NCBI GenBank assembly: GCA_965205845.1
Contig: CBDBIG010000002.1
Span: 186,001 to 250,000, forward strand
DNA from: CBDBIG01 sp965205845 [NCBI: bacterium]
Lineage (GTDB): Bacteria; SAR324
Length of the DNA stretch: 64,000 bases
Reading direction: 5' to 3'
Of the stretch, positions 1-9,618 are shown piece by piece; positions within the stretch are counted from its first letter, which is position 1, and each line of letters opens with the position of its first letter. A program made the position numbers and the translations under genes. The notes under the pieces are model-generated. The model saw nothing but the letters and a program-made list of their open reading frames with translations. It did not search any database and was not told where the DNA came from.

Positions 1-11
1 TGCGCCCATGT

Positions 12-692
12 TTATCGCTCAGGGATATCGGCCACACGCCAGTGTTCTTTGTGCCAGGCCATTTCCCAAAATAGCAGTTCCCAGCGGCTGCTCGTTTGAA
101 AATGCTGCAACCAACGCCGCTTACGCCCAGGGCTGGCGTGCTGGGCTTGTTCTTCGAGGGCGTTGCGTAACCAAGCCCCATAGGCTTCAAATTCCGTAGA
201 GGCATACATGGCAATCCACTTGGCATAGCGCGTAGTGGGGGTGTTTTGGCTTTGCAGATGGCGTGCAAGGGTGTTGTAACCCCACTGGCAGGGGAGAACG
301 CTGGCAATGATGTCGCTCACATCACCACACAAGGCCACGTGGTGTAAATGGCCCGTGTAGCCGCTGGTGGTGGCACTCATTTGTACTTGCTCTAAGGCTT
401 GGGAAGCAATGCCAAATTCCTTGCAGTATGCGCGATGTAGATCCATTTCCCTTTGAAGGGTTTCGGAGCACAAGGTAGCAAAATAGGCCATTTGCTCGAG
501 TTGCTGGCACTTTACTACAGCACTGGCGAACACTTTGGCGTATTCCATTAAAAATACATAATCCTGCTCTAAATAAAAGCAAAAGCGTTCACTATCAAGG
601 GTTCCTTGACCTATGCCTTCTACAAAGGGGTGTTTTTTTTCCAATTCCCAAATGGGTGCCGAGGCCCTCCTTAAGGCATCGCAAAAGCCCAT
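12..692 (-). CDS. tenA: TenA-family thiaminase II / aminopyrimidine aminohydrolase
   Basis: A 226-residue protein of normal TenA length. TenA enzymes hydrolyse aminopyrimidine breakdown products of thiamin, so the pyrimidine can be salvaged by ThiD. The family's active-site pattern is visible: Asp44 in the FYLEQDYVFL block, Tyr112 in the GYTGHL block, the nucleophilic Cys135 in LPCQWGY, and the late Glu210 in FWEMAW. The ATG at 690-692 has an AAGGAG ribosome site about 10 bases upstream. It lies 25 bases after thiD on the same strand, so the two form a thiamin salvage pair. Family membership is secure. Which pyrimidine substrate it prefers cannot be read from sequence. Confidence 0.93.
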   Translation of the reverse strand: MGFCDALRRASAPIWELEKKHPFVEGIGQGTLDSERFCFYLEQDYVFLMEYAKVFASAVVKCQQLEQMAYFATLCSETLQREMDLHRAYCKEFGIASQALEQVQMSATTSGYTGHLHHVALCGDVSDIIASVLPCQWGYNTLARHLQSQNTPTTRYAKWIAMYASTEFEAYGAWLRNALEEQAQHASPGRKRRWLQHFQTSSRWELLFWEMAWHKEHWRVADIPER

Positions 693-717
693 AGTTTATA
701 TGCTCCTTTTTTGTTTG

Positions 718-1599
718 CTACGACCGATGGTGCCGATGGCCAGCGGGGGTTATCCGCGGGTGGTGGTGGTTTAAAAAACACGCTTTGCTCAAGCGTACGC
801 TGTGCCTTAAGCCTTGGTATACAAAAGCAATGGCCCGTTCCACGGCTTGGTGTAACGCCAGCCCTTGGCACAAATTGGCAGCAATGGCTGCGGAAAGCGT
901 GCAACCCGTACCGTGGACATTCACGCCTTTCACCCGTGGGTGGTCAAAACGCTGGCAGCCGGCTTGGGTAACCAGGCAATCCACAACCTGAGCGCCACCT
1001 TGCAAATGCCCACCTTTGAGCAGGACTGCCACACCGTAGCGGTCGTACAGCGCCTTGGCGCACGCTTCCAGGGTGGCCGGGGTGCTAATTTTGCGTCCGC
1101 TGAGCAAGGTGGCTTCGGCGGTGTTGGGGGTGATCACACTCGCAAGGGGAAAAACCCAGTTCACCAAGGCTTCGACCGCATCTTCGTCCAACAGGCGTGC
1201 TCCACTGGTCGACACCATCACAGGATCGACCACCAAATAAGGCAATCCTTTGCCTTGATTAGGCGGCGCGGCCACATTGCGATACGCTTCTACCACCGTT
1301 TGAATGGTGCTGGTGTTGCCCAACATGCCCGTTTTGGCCGCACCCACCTCAAAATAGTTGGAAATCGCCTCCATTTGCGCGTCAATCACGGCGGTGTCCA
1401 CCCCTTGAATGGCCAAAACACCCTCAGGATTTTGGGCGGTAATGGCACAAAGCACACTCACCCCAAACGCACCATGGGCAGCAAAGGTTTTTAAATCGGC
1501 TTGAATGCCCGCGCCACCACCGCTGTCCGAACCCGCAATGGTCATCACAACAGGTTGAACGGGCATGTGAAACTTGGTGGATACTGGGGTTTGAGACAT
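718..1599 (-). CDS. thiD: Hydroxymethylpyrimidine / phosphomethylpyrimidine kinase
   Basis: ThiD phosphorylates HMP and then HMP-P to give HMP-PP for thiamin synthesis. The N-terminal GSDSGGGAGIQADLKT substrate loop, the VVDPVM block, the LLKGGH block and the anion-hole motif GTGCTLSAAIAA (Cys about 233) are all present, giving a ribokinase-fold protein of 293 residues. The open frame runs upstream to 1683. I place the start at the ATG at 1597-1599 because the kinase fold begins just after it and an AGGTGG sequence lies 11 bases upstream; an ATG ten codons further in is also possible. The last 20 residues are His/Arg-rich and outside the normal fold. It is followed 25 bases later by tenA. Confidence 0.93.
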   Translation of the reverse strand: MSQTPVSTKFHMPVQPVVMTIAGSDSGGGAGIQADLKTFAAHGAFGVSVLCAITAQNPEGVLAIQGVDTAVIDAQMEAISNYFEVGAAKTGMLGNTSTIQTVVEAYRNVAAPPNQGKGLPYLVVDPVMVSTSGARLLDEDAVEALVNWVFPLASVITPNTAEATLLSGRKISTPATLEACAKALYDRYGVAVLLKGGHLQGGAQVVDCLVTQAGCQRFDHPRVKGVNVHGTGCTLSAAIAANLCQGLALHQAVERAIAFVYQGLRHSVRLSKACFLNHHHPRITPAGHRHHRS

Positions 1600-1668
1600 G
1601 GCTGATTGTGCCACCTGATTGATGGATCGAAAAAAGGTGAAACAAGGTGAAAATGAGGCAAGCAAGCA

Positions 1669-1685
1669 GCGTGACCTTGTCACGC
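1669..1685 (-). promoter_or_regulatory. Short perfect hairpin in the leader of thiD
   Basis: GCGTGAC and GTCACGC flank a 3-base loop about 70 bases upstream of the proposed thiD start. It could be a leader hairpin. I looked for the conserved CUGAGA and other core elements of a TPP riboswitch around it and did not find them, so no riboswitch is claimed. Role unknown. Confidence 0.25.
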
Positions 1686-1699
1686 ACCCCGTACGGCCC

Positions 1700-2071
1700 C
1701 TGGTTTATCTTACTTGAAGGAAGGTCTAACCTTTTGCACAAGATGCTTTATGCAAAAACGTCAAACAGCGCATCGAGCACCAGTTATGCCGCAGATGCAT
1801 CCCTTATTTGTTGGCTGGGATAAAATTACGGTAAAAGTCTGCCACCTTGTGGTTGCTATGCTTGGTGCCAAGCATTGCGCGTTTTGGTGTAATAAGCATC
1901 AGAAATTTTTCGGCAATAAGACAGGACACCTCCACCTATTGGCAAGGCACGATAAAAGTACATTCGGGCAAAAGGGGGAATTGCGGTTACCTTGGGTGAA
2001 AATAACGCAATGGGTGCAAACGAACACAGGCGCATGAGTACGATCATAAAATCACCTTAGTCTATCATTTG
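1700..2071. other. Intergenic, no gene seen
   Basis: About 370 bases between thiD and the end of clpX. Open frames here lack recognisable protein sequence and ribosome sites. The thiD promoter is expected somewhere in this stretch, but no convincing -35/-10 pair was identified. Confidence 0.5.
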
Positions 2072-3361
2072 CTATTCGTTGGCTCGCAGTTTGCGCTTTT
2101 TGACAACAGCGGCTTTTGGCTCTTTTTTTTCATGCTCCTCAAACACCAACAGTGGGCTGCTTTTTTGCTTTACCGTTTCCTCTGACACCACCACTTTGCG
2201 TAAATTTTCCAACGAGGGGACCTTGTACATTACATCAAGCATAAGACCCTCCATAATGGCACGTAAACCACGCGCCCCTGTGCTACAACGAATGGCGTCA
2301 CGCGAAATTTCACGCAAAGCCTCGAGGGAAATGTCCAGATCAACGCCTTCCATTTCAAACAGCTTATGGTATTGCTTAAGCAAAGCATTCTTGGGTTCTT
2401 GCAAAATGCGCAACAAATCGTCCTCTGCCAAGGCCCCCAAGGTTGCAATGACTGGAATACGGCCAATAAATTCTGGAATCAAGCCATATTTGAGGAGATC
2501 AGTGGGTTCTACTTGGTGAAGAAGTTGGCCTTTATCGTATTCTGAATGAACGGCTGGGTTGGCACCAAAACCAATGCTACGCTTGCCAATACGTTGATTG
2601 ATAATGTTGTCTAGCCCCACAAAGGCACCCCCACAAATAAACAGGATATTTGAGGTGTCCACCTGTAAAAATTCTTGCTGCGGGTGTTTACGCCCTCCTT
2701 GAGGAGGAATGTTGGCGGTAGTGCCCTCAATCATTTTCAAGAGTGCTTGCTGCACCCCTTCGCCCGATACATCGCGGGTAATGGAGATATTTTCGCTTTT
2801 GCGAGCAATTTTATCGATTTCATCAATGTATACAATGCCCTCTTCTGCACGCTCAATGTCGTAGTCGGCATTTTGCAGCAGTTTCAGAATAATGTTTTCA
2901 ACATCTTCACCCACATAACCAGCCTCGGTTAAGGTGGTTGCGTCTGCCATGGCAAAGGGCACATTAAGCAGTTTTGCAAGGGTTTGGGCAAGCAGTGTTT
3001 TACCTGTTCCGGTGGGACCAATGAGCAAGATATTGCTCTTTTGGAGTTCAACATCGCCCTGCACTTCGCTTCTACGAATACGCTTATAGTGATTGTACAC
3101 GGCAACGGCCAGCACTTTTTTAGCATGCTCTTGGCCTACCACATAAGAATCCAAAGTTTCTTTAATTTCATGAGGCTTCAGTAATTTTTCCTCTTGATCA
3201 CCATCTTGCTCTTTGCCCCATTCCTCCTCCATGATGTCGTTGCAGAGTTCAACGCACTCATTGCAGATATACACCGTTGGGCCCGCAATAATTTTTTTGA
3301 CATCATTTTGGGATTTACCGCAAAAAGAGCAGCGTAAAATATTCCCTTTTGACTTGCTCAT
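2072..3361 (-). CDS. clpX: ATP-dependent protease ATPase subunit ClpX
   Basis: A full-length ClpX of 429 residues, the AAA+ unfoldase that feeds tagged proteins to ClpP. The N-terminal C4 zinc finger (Cys11, Cys14, Cys33, Cys36), Walker A GPTGTGKT (115-122), the GYVG pore loop (148-151), Walker B IVYIDEID (176-183) and the sensor region EFIGRIP are all visible. The C-terminal tail is Lys-rich. In many proteobacteria clpX directly follows clpP. Here clpP is some 23 kb away, after the ribosomal protein cluster, so the two subunits are expressed from separate loci. Confidence 0.98.
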   Translation of the reverse strand: MSKSKGNILRCSFCGKSQNDVKKIIAGPTVYICNECVELCNDIMEEEWGKEQDGDQEEKLLKPHEIKETLDSYVVGQEHAKKVLAVAVYNHYKRIRRSEVQGDVELQKSNILLIGPTGTGKTLLAQTLAKLLNVPFAMADATTLTEAGYVGEDVENIILKLLQNADYDIERAEEGIVYIDEIDKIARKSENISITRDVSGEGVQQALLKMIEGTTANIPPQGGRKHPQQEFLQVDTSNILFICGGAFVGLDNIINQRIGKRSIGFGANPAVHSEYDKGQLLHQVEPTDLLKYGLIPEFIGRIPVIATLGALAEDDLLRILQEPKNALLKQYHKLFEMEGVDLDISLEALREISRDAIRCSTGARGLRAIMEGLMLDVMYKVPSLENLRKVVVSEETVKQKSSPLLVFEEHEKKEPKAAVVKKRKLRANE

Positions 3362-3645
3362 AGGTTCTCTTTATTGTGCACGCGCTCACGCGCGTTGGGA
3401 GTGAATAACAGGCCTTTAATGTGAAGAATTACATGCGAGGGTCAGTGTACATAAATGCAACATGCTTTGTCTATGCAAACCCACATGGGTAGGTGATTAG
3501 CATGGCCCTCGCCAGGGCAGCATAATTGAACAAGCGGCCAAGTGGCAAATATTAAGATCGCAGGTCGCACTTTAAAACCGCAGCGCATAGGCAATCGTAA
3601 CATAGACATTAAAAGTGCGTCCTGTGCTTGCCCCCAGCGTAATGT

Positions 3646-4418
3646 TTAAAAGTAATAACGCATCGAAAAACTGGGAAAATTACGCGTCGATAAATCGGTT
3701 GTTGCGTGCGAATCGATGGTTTGCACACCAAAGCCAATTTCCGCTGCAATGCCTAAATTGGGAACAGAAGTTAAAAAGAGTTCAACTCCCAAAAAAGCAC
3801 GGTAACGGATGCCATTCCCTACCACGGCAGGATTCGATGGTGTGATCTTCCACCCTAAGTGCTCCAACACTTACTCACATAGTATAGGTCGGCTAAGGGT
3901 TGACGATGAAACACAGTGCCATAGCGCAGATCGAGACTCAACACTTCGTATAAGGTACGGCCAGCATTGTCTGTGCTAAAAAAGCCTACTTGCAACTCCA
4001 AAAAATCCAGATCGCCAAAAAAACCTTTAAAGAAAGACCATCGGCTCCGTACTGCCTCGCTCCAGGGTTGTCTGTGTTAGGGCGAGATTGGTGATGATAG
4101 CCCAAGCCTATACGCCGACCGAGTACGCGCTTGGCGGGGTCAAATTCAATGCGCAACACCTCCTCGCGCGGAATGCGCAATACCCCCAAAACCACTGTTT
4201 GATTCAATCACTACACTGGTTTTGTCGATCTCTCGTATACTACCATGAATCGACTCACCGCTTTGCAACAGCAGCCCTTCTGCTTGCACTTGAGATGAGG
4301 TGAAAAAGGCATACAGCAGCACTTCGCAGAAAAAGGTACCTCTTGTATAACATCCATTTCTGGGTTGCTGCAACGCAGAACCGATGCGTGTGAACGGGGT
4401 TTTTGAGATGATAGGCAA
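3646..4418 (-). pseudogene. Outer-membrane beta-barrel protein, broken by three frameshifts
   Basis: Four successive reading-frame segments on the minus strand join into one sensible protein of about 255 residues. It begins with a signal-like hydrophobic stretch ending in QVQAEG. Next comes a short domain of the form GESIHGSIREIDKTSVVI...LRIPREEVLRIEF. A barrel with alternating strands follows, ending in FSMRYYF, the terminal Phe typical of outer-membrane proteins. Frame changes fall near 4207, at a 7-base T run near 4020 (read on the minus strand), and near 3870. Each break is a one- or two-base shift, so this is either recent decay or sequencing error. The family is common but of unknown function. 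The true start is uncertain. Confidence 0.75.
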
Positions 4419-4840
4419 TGATCATGGGGAATTGTTGGGTTAAAAATGGAACACAAGAGCAATTTGCACCCGCAAGAGAGGCTCACCGGCAGGGATGCAA
4501 AATTTTCGCCATCAACACCTTATTTGCTTTGAGACAACAAGAAGCAAACGCTGTGAGTGACAGAGCTTTTGGAAGAAAACGTCGCCAGTTTCCCAAAAAT
4601 ATGAGGTGTGCTTTACTTCATGGATGAAGAATAGGTTTTCATACGACGGTCGTGCACTTAAAGGTGCTTTAATGGGAATGGCGATTGCGCGATTTGTATC
4701 CAAAGTATCTGCTCCTCACAATGTCCAATTTGGATGAGGGGCTTTATTGAAGGGTTGCAAAACAAAAGTTTGCCCCCCTAAGCACATGGTTTTGCAAACG
4801 TGCGACGATTTTTGATGATTTTGAGGGAAGATTGGCTTAA
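4419..4840. other. Gene-poor stretch, possible further remnants
   Basis: No intact gene is supported. A minus-strand frame at about 4512-4703 reads somewhat like protein and lies upstream of the broken barrel gene, but it has no recognisable domain. The leader of the plus-strand HD protein occupies the right edge. Confidence 0.35.
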
Positions 4841-7654
4841 ATGGCAACAAAAGGGCGAGAAATGACGGGTTGGTGGAAATGGTTTGCAGTTTTTCGACAC
4901 CCTGTGCACAAGGCTTTTTTAGGGATTAACCGCCAGTTTTCTAAACGAGGCTTGGGGTCTTTAAGGCAATGGGGATTTGTGCTGGCCATGACGACAATCA
5001 TTACCATCATGATTACCCCTAGTTTAAACTTAGCACCCGTGCGTTATACTGAGGGTGATATTATTACGGAAACGATCATTTTAAACGATAATATCACCCT
5101 CGTCGATCAGCGTTCGACCGCACTTCGTAAAGCCCAAGCAATCAAAGAATTTTCTCCCGTGTACGATTATGAATCTCGCCTGTTAGAAAGCGTGCTCGAT
5201 CGTGTAAAAACAGCGTTTGCAGCGATGCGCCAAGTTCTTAGTCAACGGCGTAAGCAGAGCGAAGAGTACTTAGAAAAGGTGCGTAAAAACTCCCTTGATC
5301 AGGTAAAAGCACTTCATGAGATTCAAGCAGGAAGGAAGCGGAGCGAAGTTTTGCAAGCCGAGATTGAATGGCTCGTAGAGCAATTGGGTGAGGTAGAGAG
5401 CGGCGCTTTGTTGAACGATGTTCAAAAAAATGACAAAAAAAAATGGCTAGTAGACCTGCAAACCTTGAACACAATGAGGCGGGTAAGCCGCCAAGCCGCC
5501 AGCCTTTTAAGCAAACGGTTAATAGACCTGAAAGCGGAAGGAAGGCAATTGCTCAAACAAAAAACCCAAACCGATAGCAACCCCAGCAAAACCGAAACAC
5601 AAATGCATGAACGGTTTAATGCGCTGTTAGGGGACACGGTGAGCGAAGAGTATTTTCGTATCTTGCATCAAGGGCAATTCTCCCAATTGATTGAAGAGAA
5701 AATTATTGCTCTGCTTACGCCATTAAATATTTGGCACATTAGCAGTGCCCAAGCCCTCAAGCAAATGCCAAAGGTACTTCAATTACGCGATTTAAAAGAC
5801 GGTAAAACCCAACGTTGGGAGCGCTTGGATAAGGTGTTAAGTCTGGAGGGGGCAAAGGAAAAATTGCGCGAGTTGGGGGCGCAGATTGTACTTTCGGGTA
5901 GTGAGAAAGGGCAGCAAGAAGTGCTAGCGGGTTTCGCGCAAAACTTACTAAGACCTAACTTGGTTGAAAACAAAACCGTCACAAGGCAGCTGCAACAAAA
6001 GGCGGTGGGGGCACTGGCACCGGTATACTTTAAATTGCTTAAGGGAGAGGTGGTTGCCAAAGCTGGTCAAGCGGCTACTGCGCAGCAGGTAGAAATTATT
6101 CGCGCCTTGCGAGCCTACAACTTACAACACCCCAAATATCCGCAGATTTTAGGGGCATTCTTGCTGGTATTGGGCGTTATTTTACTATGCCATTGGATCA
6201 TTTTTCAACGTATTAAGGCGGCAGAGCAAGAGTTTTCGCAACAGGTATTGATGGGACTGTTGGTCTTGCTTCCCGTGTTAGTTGGGGAAGGCATGCTGCT
6301 CTTAATTCCAGGCTTAACCACGGTATATGAATTTATTTCACCTTTGGCGTACCACTACTTAATTCCGGTGGTGTTGACCTCGATGCTGGCCAGTTTGATG
6401 TTTCGTTTTGAGGTGGCCATTTTTTTAGGGCTCGCGGCGTCCCTTTTTGTGGGCGTGATGGTGGGCAATAGCTGGCCACATTTTGTCATGTCTTTAATGG
6501 GGTGCTTGGTGGCATCGCTGCCTCCTAAAAATCAGGTTAGTCGAGTTGCCTTGTTACGCCAAGGCATCCGGGTGGCAGGGGTTAATGGGGTGGTATGGTT
6601 GGTGCTGCACTTGGTGACCCAGCAAGAATTTAATGCTTCTGCCATGTATATTTTTGGCGCAAGCATCCTTAATGGCTTGCTGGCCGCCTTGCTGTGCACC
6701 CTCCTTTTGCCCGTGATTGAGAAATTGTTTGATATCACCACCGATTTTCGCTTGCTTGAGTTAGGCAACCTAAATCACCCCGCCTTAAAGGAGTTGGCTG
6801 TGCGTGCCCCTGGCACCTATCATCACAGTATTGTCGTGGGTAATTTAAGTGAGGCTGCAGCCGAAGGAATTGAAGCCAATCCGTTGTTGGTAAGGGTTGC
6901 TTCTTATTATCATGATTTGGGTAAAATGCTCTGCCCTGTGTACTTTGTTGAAAATCAGCACCGCCATAACTATCACGAAGATTTGCCCGCCCGTACCTCA
7001 GCGCACATTATTCTAAACCACGTGACAGATGGGATAGCGTTGGCGCGTAAATTTAAACTAGGGCGGGTGGTAACCAACATTATCGCGCAACATCATGGTG
7101 ATTCCCTGGTGCGCTATTTCTATCATCGTGCCCAAGAAGAGCTTGCTGGACAAGAGGATGTTGATAAAAACTTGTTTCGCTACCGCGGTCCACGCCCCCA
7201 AACTAAAGAAGCAGGCTTGGTGATGGTGGCTGATGTGACAGAGGCAGCCACCCGTAGTTTGCGTGAATTTTCGGCTGAAACGATTCGCCAACGGGTGCGA
7301 CAGCTCATTCAACGCGTTTACGCTGAAGAACAATTGGACAGCTCGGGGATGACACTCAATGACTTGAACTACATTGAAAAAACCTTCATCAAGATGCTGA
7401 TCAGTGTGCACCACCACCGCATTGAATACCCAGGACAAATCATCATGAACGCACCCGTTCAAGTGAATGTAACCGATATGACACAACACCATGCAGCCAG
7501 CCCTACCCAAGACAAAGCAAAAACCATCAACCCTGCCCCACCCATAACGGGGACAGACAAAACCCCGCTCATCATCGAAAAAGAGGGCAGCCCTCATCAA
7601 GAGGACGAAGCCCACCTTGAACTCGCACAAATAACAGAAAAAACGGTGAACTAA
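4841..7654 (+). CDS. 7TM-HD (PgpH/YqfF-like) membrane phosphohydrolase
   Basis: A 937-residue membrane protein of the 7TMR-HD family, whose Gram-positive members hydrolyse cyclic di-AMP. A first membrane segment (about residues 44-60) is followed by a long extracytoplasmic, partly coiled-coil region (about 70-420). Then come six or seven clustered membrane helices (about 435-630) and a cytoplasmic HD domain. The HD metal ligands appear as TYHHSIVVGNLSE (about 660) and YYHDLGKM (HD at about 690-691), with later QHHGDSLV and DVTEAATRS blocks. The Pro/Thr-rich tail after about 870 looks disordered. A second ATG at 4862 has the better-spaced AAGGG ribosome site and may be the true start. It is 2 bases upstream of ybeY. 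The nucleotide substrate is inferred from the family. Confidence 0.88.
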   Translation: MATKGREMTGWWKWFAVFRHPVHKAFLGINRQFSKRGLGSLRQWGFVLAMTTIITIMITPSLNLAPVRYTEGDIITETIILNDNITLVDQRSTALRKAQAIKEFSPVYDYESRLLESVLDRVKTAFAAMRQVLSQRRKQSEEYLEKVRKNSLDQVKALHEIQAGRKRSEVLQAEIEWLVEQLGEVESGALLNDVQKNDKKKWLVDLQTLNTMRRVSRQAASLLSKRLIDLKAEGRQLLKQKTQTDSNPSKTETQMHERFNALLGDTVSEEYFRILHQGQFSQLIEEKIIALLTPLNIWHISSAQALKQMPKVLQLRDLKDGKTQRWERLDKVLSLEGAKEKLRELGAQIVLSGSEKGQQEVLAGFAQNLLRPNLVENKTVTRQLQQKAVGALAPVYFKLLKGEVVAKAGQAATAQQVEIIRALRAYNLQHPKYPQILGAFLLVLGVILLCHWIIFQRIKAAEQEFSQQVLMGLLVLLPVLVGEGMLLLIPGLTTVYEFISPLAYHYLIPVVLTSMLASLMFRFEVAIFLGLAASLFVGVMVGNSWPHFVMSLMGCLVASLPPKNQVSRVALLRQGIRVAGVNGVVWLVLHLVTQQEFNASAMYIFGASILNGLLAALLCTLLLPVIEKLFDITTDFRLLELGNLNHPALKELAVRAPGTYHHSIVVGNLSEAAAEGIEANPLLVRVASYYHDLGKMLCPVYFVENQHRHNYHEDLPARTSAHIILNHVTDGIALARKFKLGRVVTNIIAQHHGDSLVRYFYHRAQEELAGQEDVDKNLFRYRGPRPQTKEAGLVMVADVTEAATRSLREFSAETIRQRVRQLIQRVYAEEQLDSSGMTLNDLNYIEKTFIKMLISVHHHRIEYPGQIIMNAPVQVNVTDMTQHHAASPTQDKAKTINPAPPITGTDKTPLIIEKEGSPHQEDEAHLELAQITEKTVN

Positions 7655-7656
7655 CC

Positions 7657-8187
7657 GTGTACATTTTAAACACTGCTACACATGATCCCATCTGTAGCAT
7701 AAAGGGCGATCTTGAAGTATGGCTACAGTCTGCCCAGGGATTTCCCGTAAAAGCAGCCCTTCAAAAAATAGAGACCGAGGCACTATGCCTTGCTGCGCAA
7801 GTATTTTTGAGGGCTTTGGGTGCTAAAAGGGGCCTGCTTTCGATATTACTGGGGGATAATGCGCTCTTGCGCCAACTTAATCGCCAGTACCGTGGAAAAG
7901 ATACACCTACCGATGTACTTTCATGGTCCTACTGGGAAGAGGGTTTGGATTCCCAGCAAGAATTTAAACCAGCCATTGGAGATATTGTGTTTTCGGTGGA
8001 GGTTGCTGGCCAGCAAGCCGTAGAAAACGGTTGGTCGTTGCAAACCGAGCTGCTTCGCTTATTGGCCCACGGGTGTGCGCATATTGCCGGGTGGAGCCAC
8101 AACACAGCTGCGAAAGACGCGAGCATGAAGCGACTAGAAAGCCAGATGCTTAGGCAAGTGGGCTTAAAAGGGATCTACCCCGTGTAA
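7657..8187 (+). CDS. ybeY: Endoribonuclease YbeY (rRNA maturation factor)
   Basis: A 176-residue zinc-dependent RNase used in 16S rRNA maturation and ribosome quality control. The three zinc histidines are visible in HGCAHIAGWSH. The usual motif ends in Asp-His, whereas here Ser precedes the last His, a substitution worth noting. The upstream block RGKDTPTDVLSW is the classic YbeY signature. It starts with GTG, two bases after the stop of the HD protein, so the two genes are co-translated. The N-terminal 45 residues are poorly conserved, as in other YbeY proteins. Confidence 0.93.
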   Translation: MYILNTATHDPICSIKGDLEVWLQSAQGFPVKAALQKIETEALCLAAQVFLRALGAKRGLLSILLGDNALLRQLNRQYRGKDTPTDVLSWSYWEEGLDSQQEFKPAIGDIVFSVEVAGQQAVENGWSLQTELLRLLAHGCAHIAGWSHNTAAKDASMKRLESQMLRQVGLKGIYPV

Positions 8188-8307
8188 AAACCACACCCAA
8201 CTCGGGCGGGTTTTAACCAACAACAACCTACAAGCCCCCCGGGTGAGGGCGGGTGCCCACGATACCGCAATCCGCAATCCCAGGGATTTGGCCCTTGCAT
8301 GATGGGC

Positions 8308-8328
8308 GGGAGTTTTTGGCCAACTCCC
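8308..8328. terminator. Hairpin between convergent ybeY and rpmA
   Basis: GGGAGTT and AACTCCC form a 7-bp stem with a 7-base loop, between the plus-strand ybeY-end and the minus-strand rpmA-end. There is no clear T tract on either side, so it is only a possible bidirectional terminator. Confidence 0.3.
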
Positions 8329-8336
8329 TGAGAAAA

Positions 8337-8627
8337 CTAATCGGCAGCAATCTCAGCGGGTATGCCTTCTTGCGGTGATGGCACAACCAAAATATTCTTG
8401 CGCCCACCACGACTGCGGCGAAACGCAACCACGCCATCGCACAAGGCAAACAAGGTATAATCTTTTCCTTGCCCCACATTTTTGCCCGCATGATACGTGC
8501 TGCCACGCTGACGCACCAAAATATTGCCGGCACGCACAACCTGCCCGCCAAAACGTTTCACGCCTAAGCGCTTTCCCACTGAATCGCGGCCGTTACGCGA
8601 ACTCCCGCCGGCTTTTTTTCGTGACAT
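8337..8627 (-). CDS. rpmA: 50S ribosomal protein L27
   Basis: A 96-residue L27, a protein at the peptidyl-transferase centre. The basic N-terminus [16 protein letters not shown] and the [16 protein letters not shown] and [16 protein letters not shown] blocks are diagnostic. The ATG at 8625-8627 sits 21 bases after the end of rplU, the universal pairing. No obgE follows; the next gene is convergent. Confidence 0.97.
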   Translation of the reverse strand: MSRKKAGGSSRNGRDSVGKRLGVKRFGGQVVRAGNILVRQRGSTYHAGKNVGQGKDYTLFALCDGVVAFRRSRGGRKNILVVPSPQEGIPAEIAAD

Positions 8628-8648
8628 TGAATCAAACCTCTGTGTTGC

Positions 8649-9209
8649 CTATTTTTCTGTCTGGGCCGCGCTTGCTTTAGGCTTGGCCACAGCCTTCGCG
8701 GACGTTTCCTTGGGTTTGGCCACTGCCTTAGGTGATGCGCTCTTGGTGCTTGGTTTTGTTTCCACCTTGGGCTTTGCGGTTTTGCTACCCGTACTACCTC
8801 CAATCTTTGTACTTGAAGTTTTAGCATCAAACGCTGCCTTGGGGGCATCATCACTTTTTTTGGCAGCCTTGGTTGGCATTTCTGCCAAAACACCCTCCGC
8901 TTCAATGCGCTCAATGCGCAAAAGGGTGAGTTCTTGGCGGTGTCCACGAAGACGACGGTAGTCTTTGCGCCTGCGTTGCTTAAAAACGAGCACTTTTTTG
9001 CCACGGAACTGCCGCACCACAACCCCCTGCACCTTGGCATTTTTTACGTAAGGCTGACCAACGCGCACACTCTCCCCTTGAGGGTGCAGCAGCAAAACTT
9101 TATCGGTTTCAAAAGTATCGCCCTTCTCCTTGTGTAAATGATTAACCTCAATCATGCTGGAGGGTTTTACGGTATGTTGTTTGCCGCCTGCTTCAATTAC
9201 TGCGTACAT
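8649..9209 (-). CDS. rplU: 50S ribosomal protein L21 with long Ala/Lys/Pro-rich tail
   Basis: The first ~103 residues are a normal L21 (MYAVIEAGGKQ, GTVVRQFRGKKV-like block, KRRRKDYRRLRGHRQ). The protein continues for another ~80 residues of low-complexity Ala, Lys, Pro, Ser and Thr, including two KAVAKPK units near the end. L21 is usually just over 100 residues, so the tail almost doubles its size. The tail is in frame with no intervening stop and has the base composition of a repeat-grown extension. It is first in a two-gene operon with rpmA. Confidence 0.95.
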   Translation of the reverse strand: MYAVIEAGGKQHTVKPSSMIEVNHLHKEKGDTFETDKVLLLHPQGESVRVGQPYVKNAKVQGVVVRQFRGKKVLVFKQRRRKDYRRLRGHRQELTLLRIERIEAEGVLAEMPTKAAKKSDDAPKAAFDAKTSSTKIGGSTGSKTAKPKVETKPSTKSASPKAVAKPKETSAKAVAKPKASAAQTEK

Positions 9210-9542
9210 CGTTCTTGTAACCCGCTGATACCTATGTAAAAATGGATGAAGATGCCACGGGCGCGCACATTGCCGCAGCTTCCCTAAGGTTCTTAAAGCA
9301 ACAATGCTTCATGGAGAAATTTCAAATTTGGGTGCAACACAAACCTCAAGCATCAGCACCTTGATGCAACCCCCCATTGCACTGGAAGTCGACGGTATCT
9401 GTCAACTTTAAAATCATCTCTGATGCTTAAAAACCGGTGTAGACCTGTTTAATTGCTGGCAATCCATTGCGCTGTTAACATGCTTGTCACCACGCAACCT
9501 CGTGTTTTACCCTATCGCTAGATGGCTGTGGGCAAGGGCTGT

Positions 9543-9573
9543 TTGTTTAAAATGATTGTTAACGGCTTATAAT
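9543..9573 (+). promoter_or_regulatory. Candidate sigma70-type promoter upstream of the crotonase gene
   Basis: A perfect TATAAT lies at 9568-9573, with a TTGTTT-like -35 about 19 bases upstream. The proposed start codon is 46 bases downstream. Seen by eye only; spacing is slightly long. Confidence 0.4.
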
Positions 9574-9618
9574 GGGTGATACACCCGATAAACCTAAACT
9601 GGATACTTGGTAAAAACA

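Noticed and set aside
1640-1760. Possible TPP riboswitch upstream of thiD
   Set aside because: There is a GGGGTGC-like word and a short hairpin, but the conserved CUGAGA and the pyrophosphate-helix signature are missing.
5238-7630. Minus-strand frames of 70-190 codons opposite the 7TM-HD gene
   Set aside because: They are antisense shadows of a clearly coding plus-strand gene with strong domain matches.
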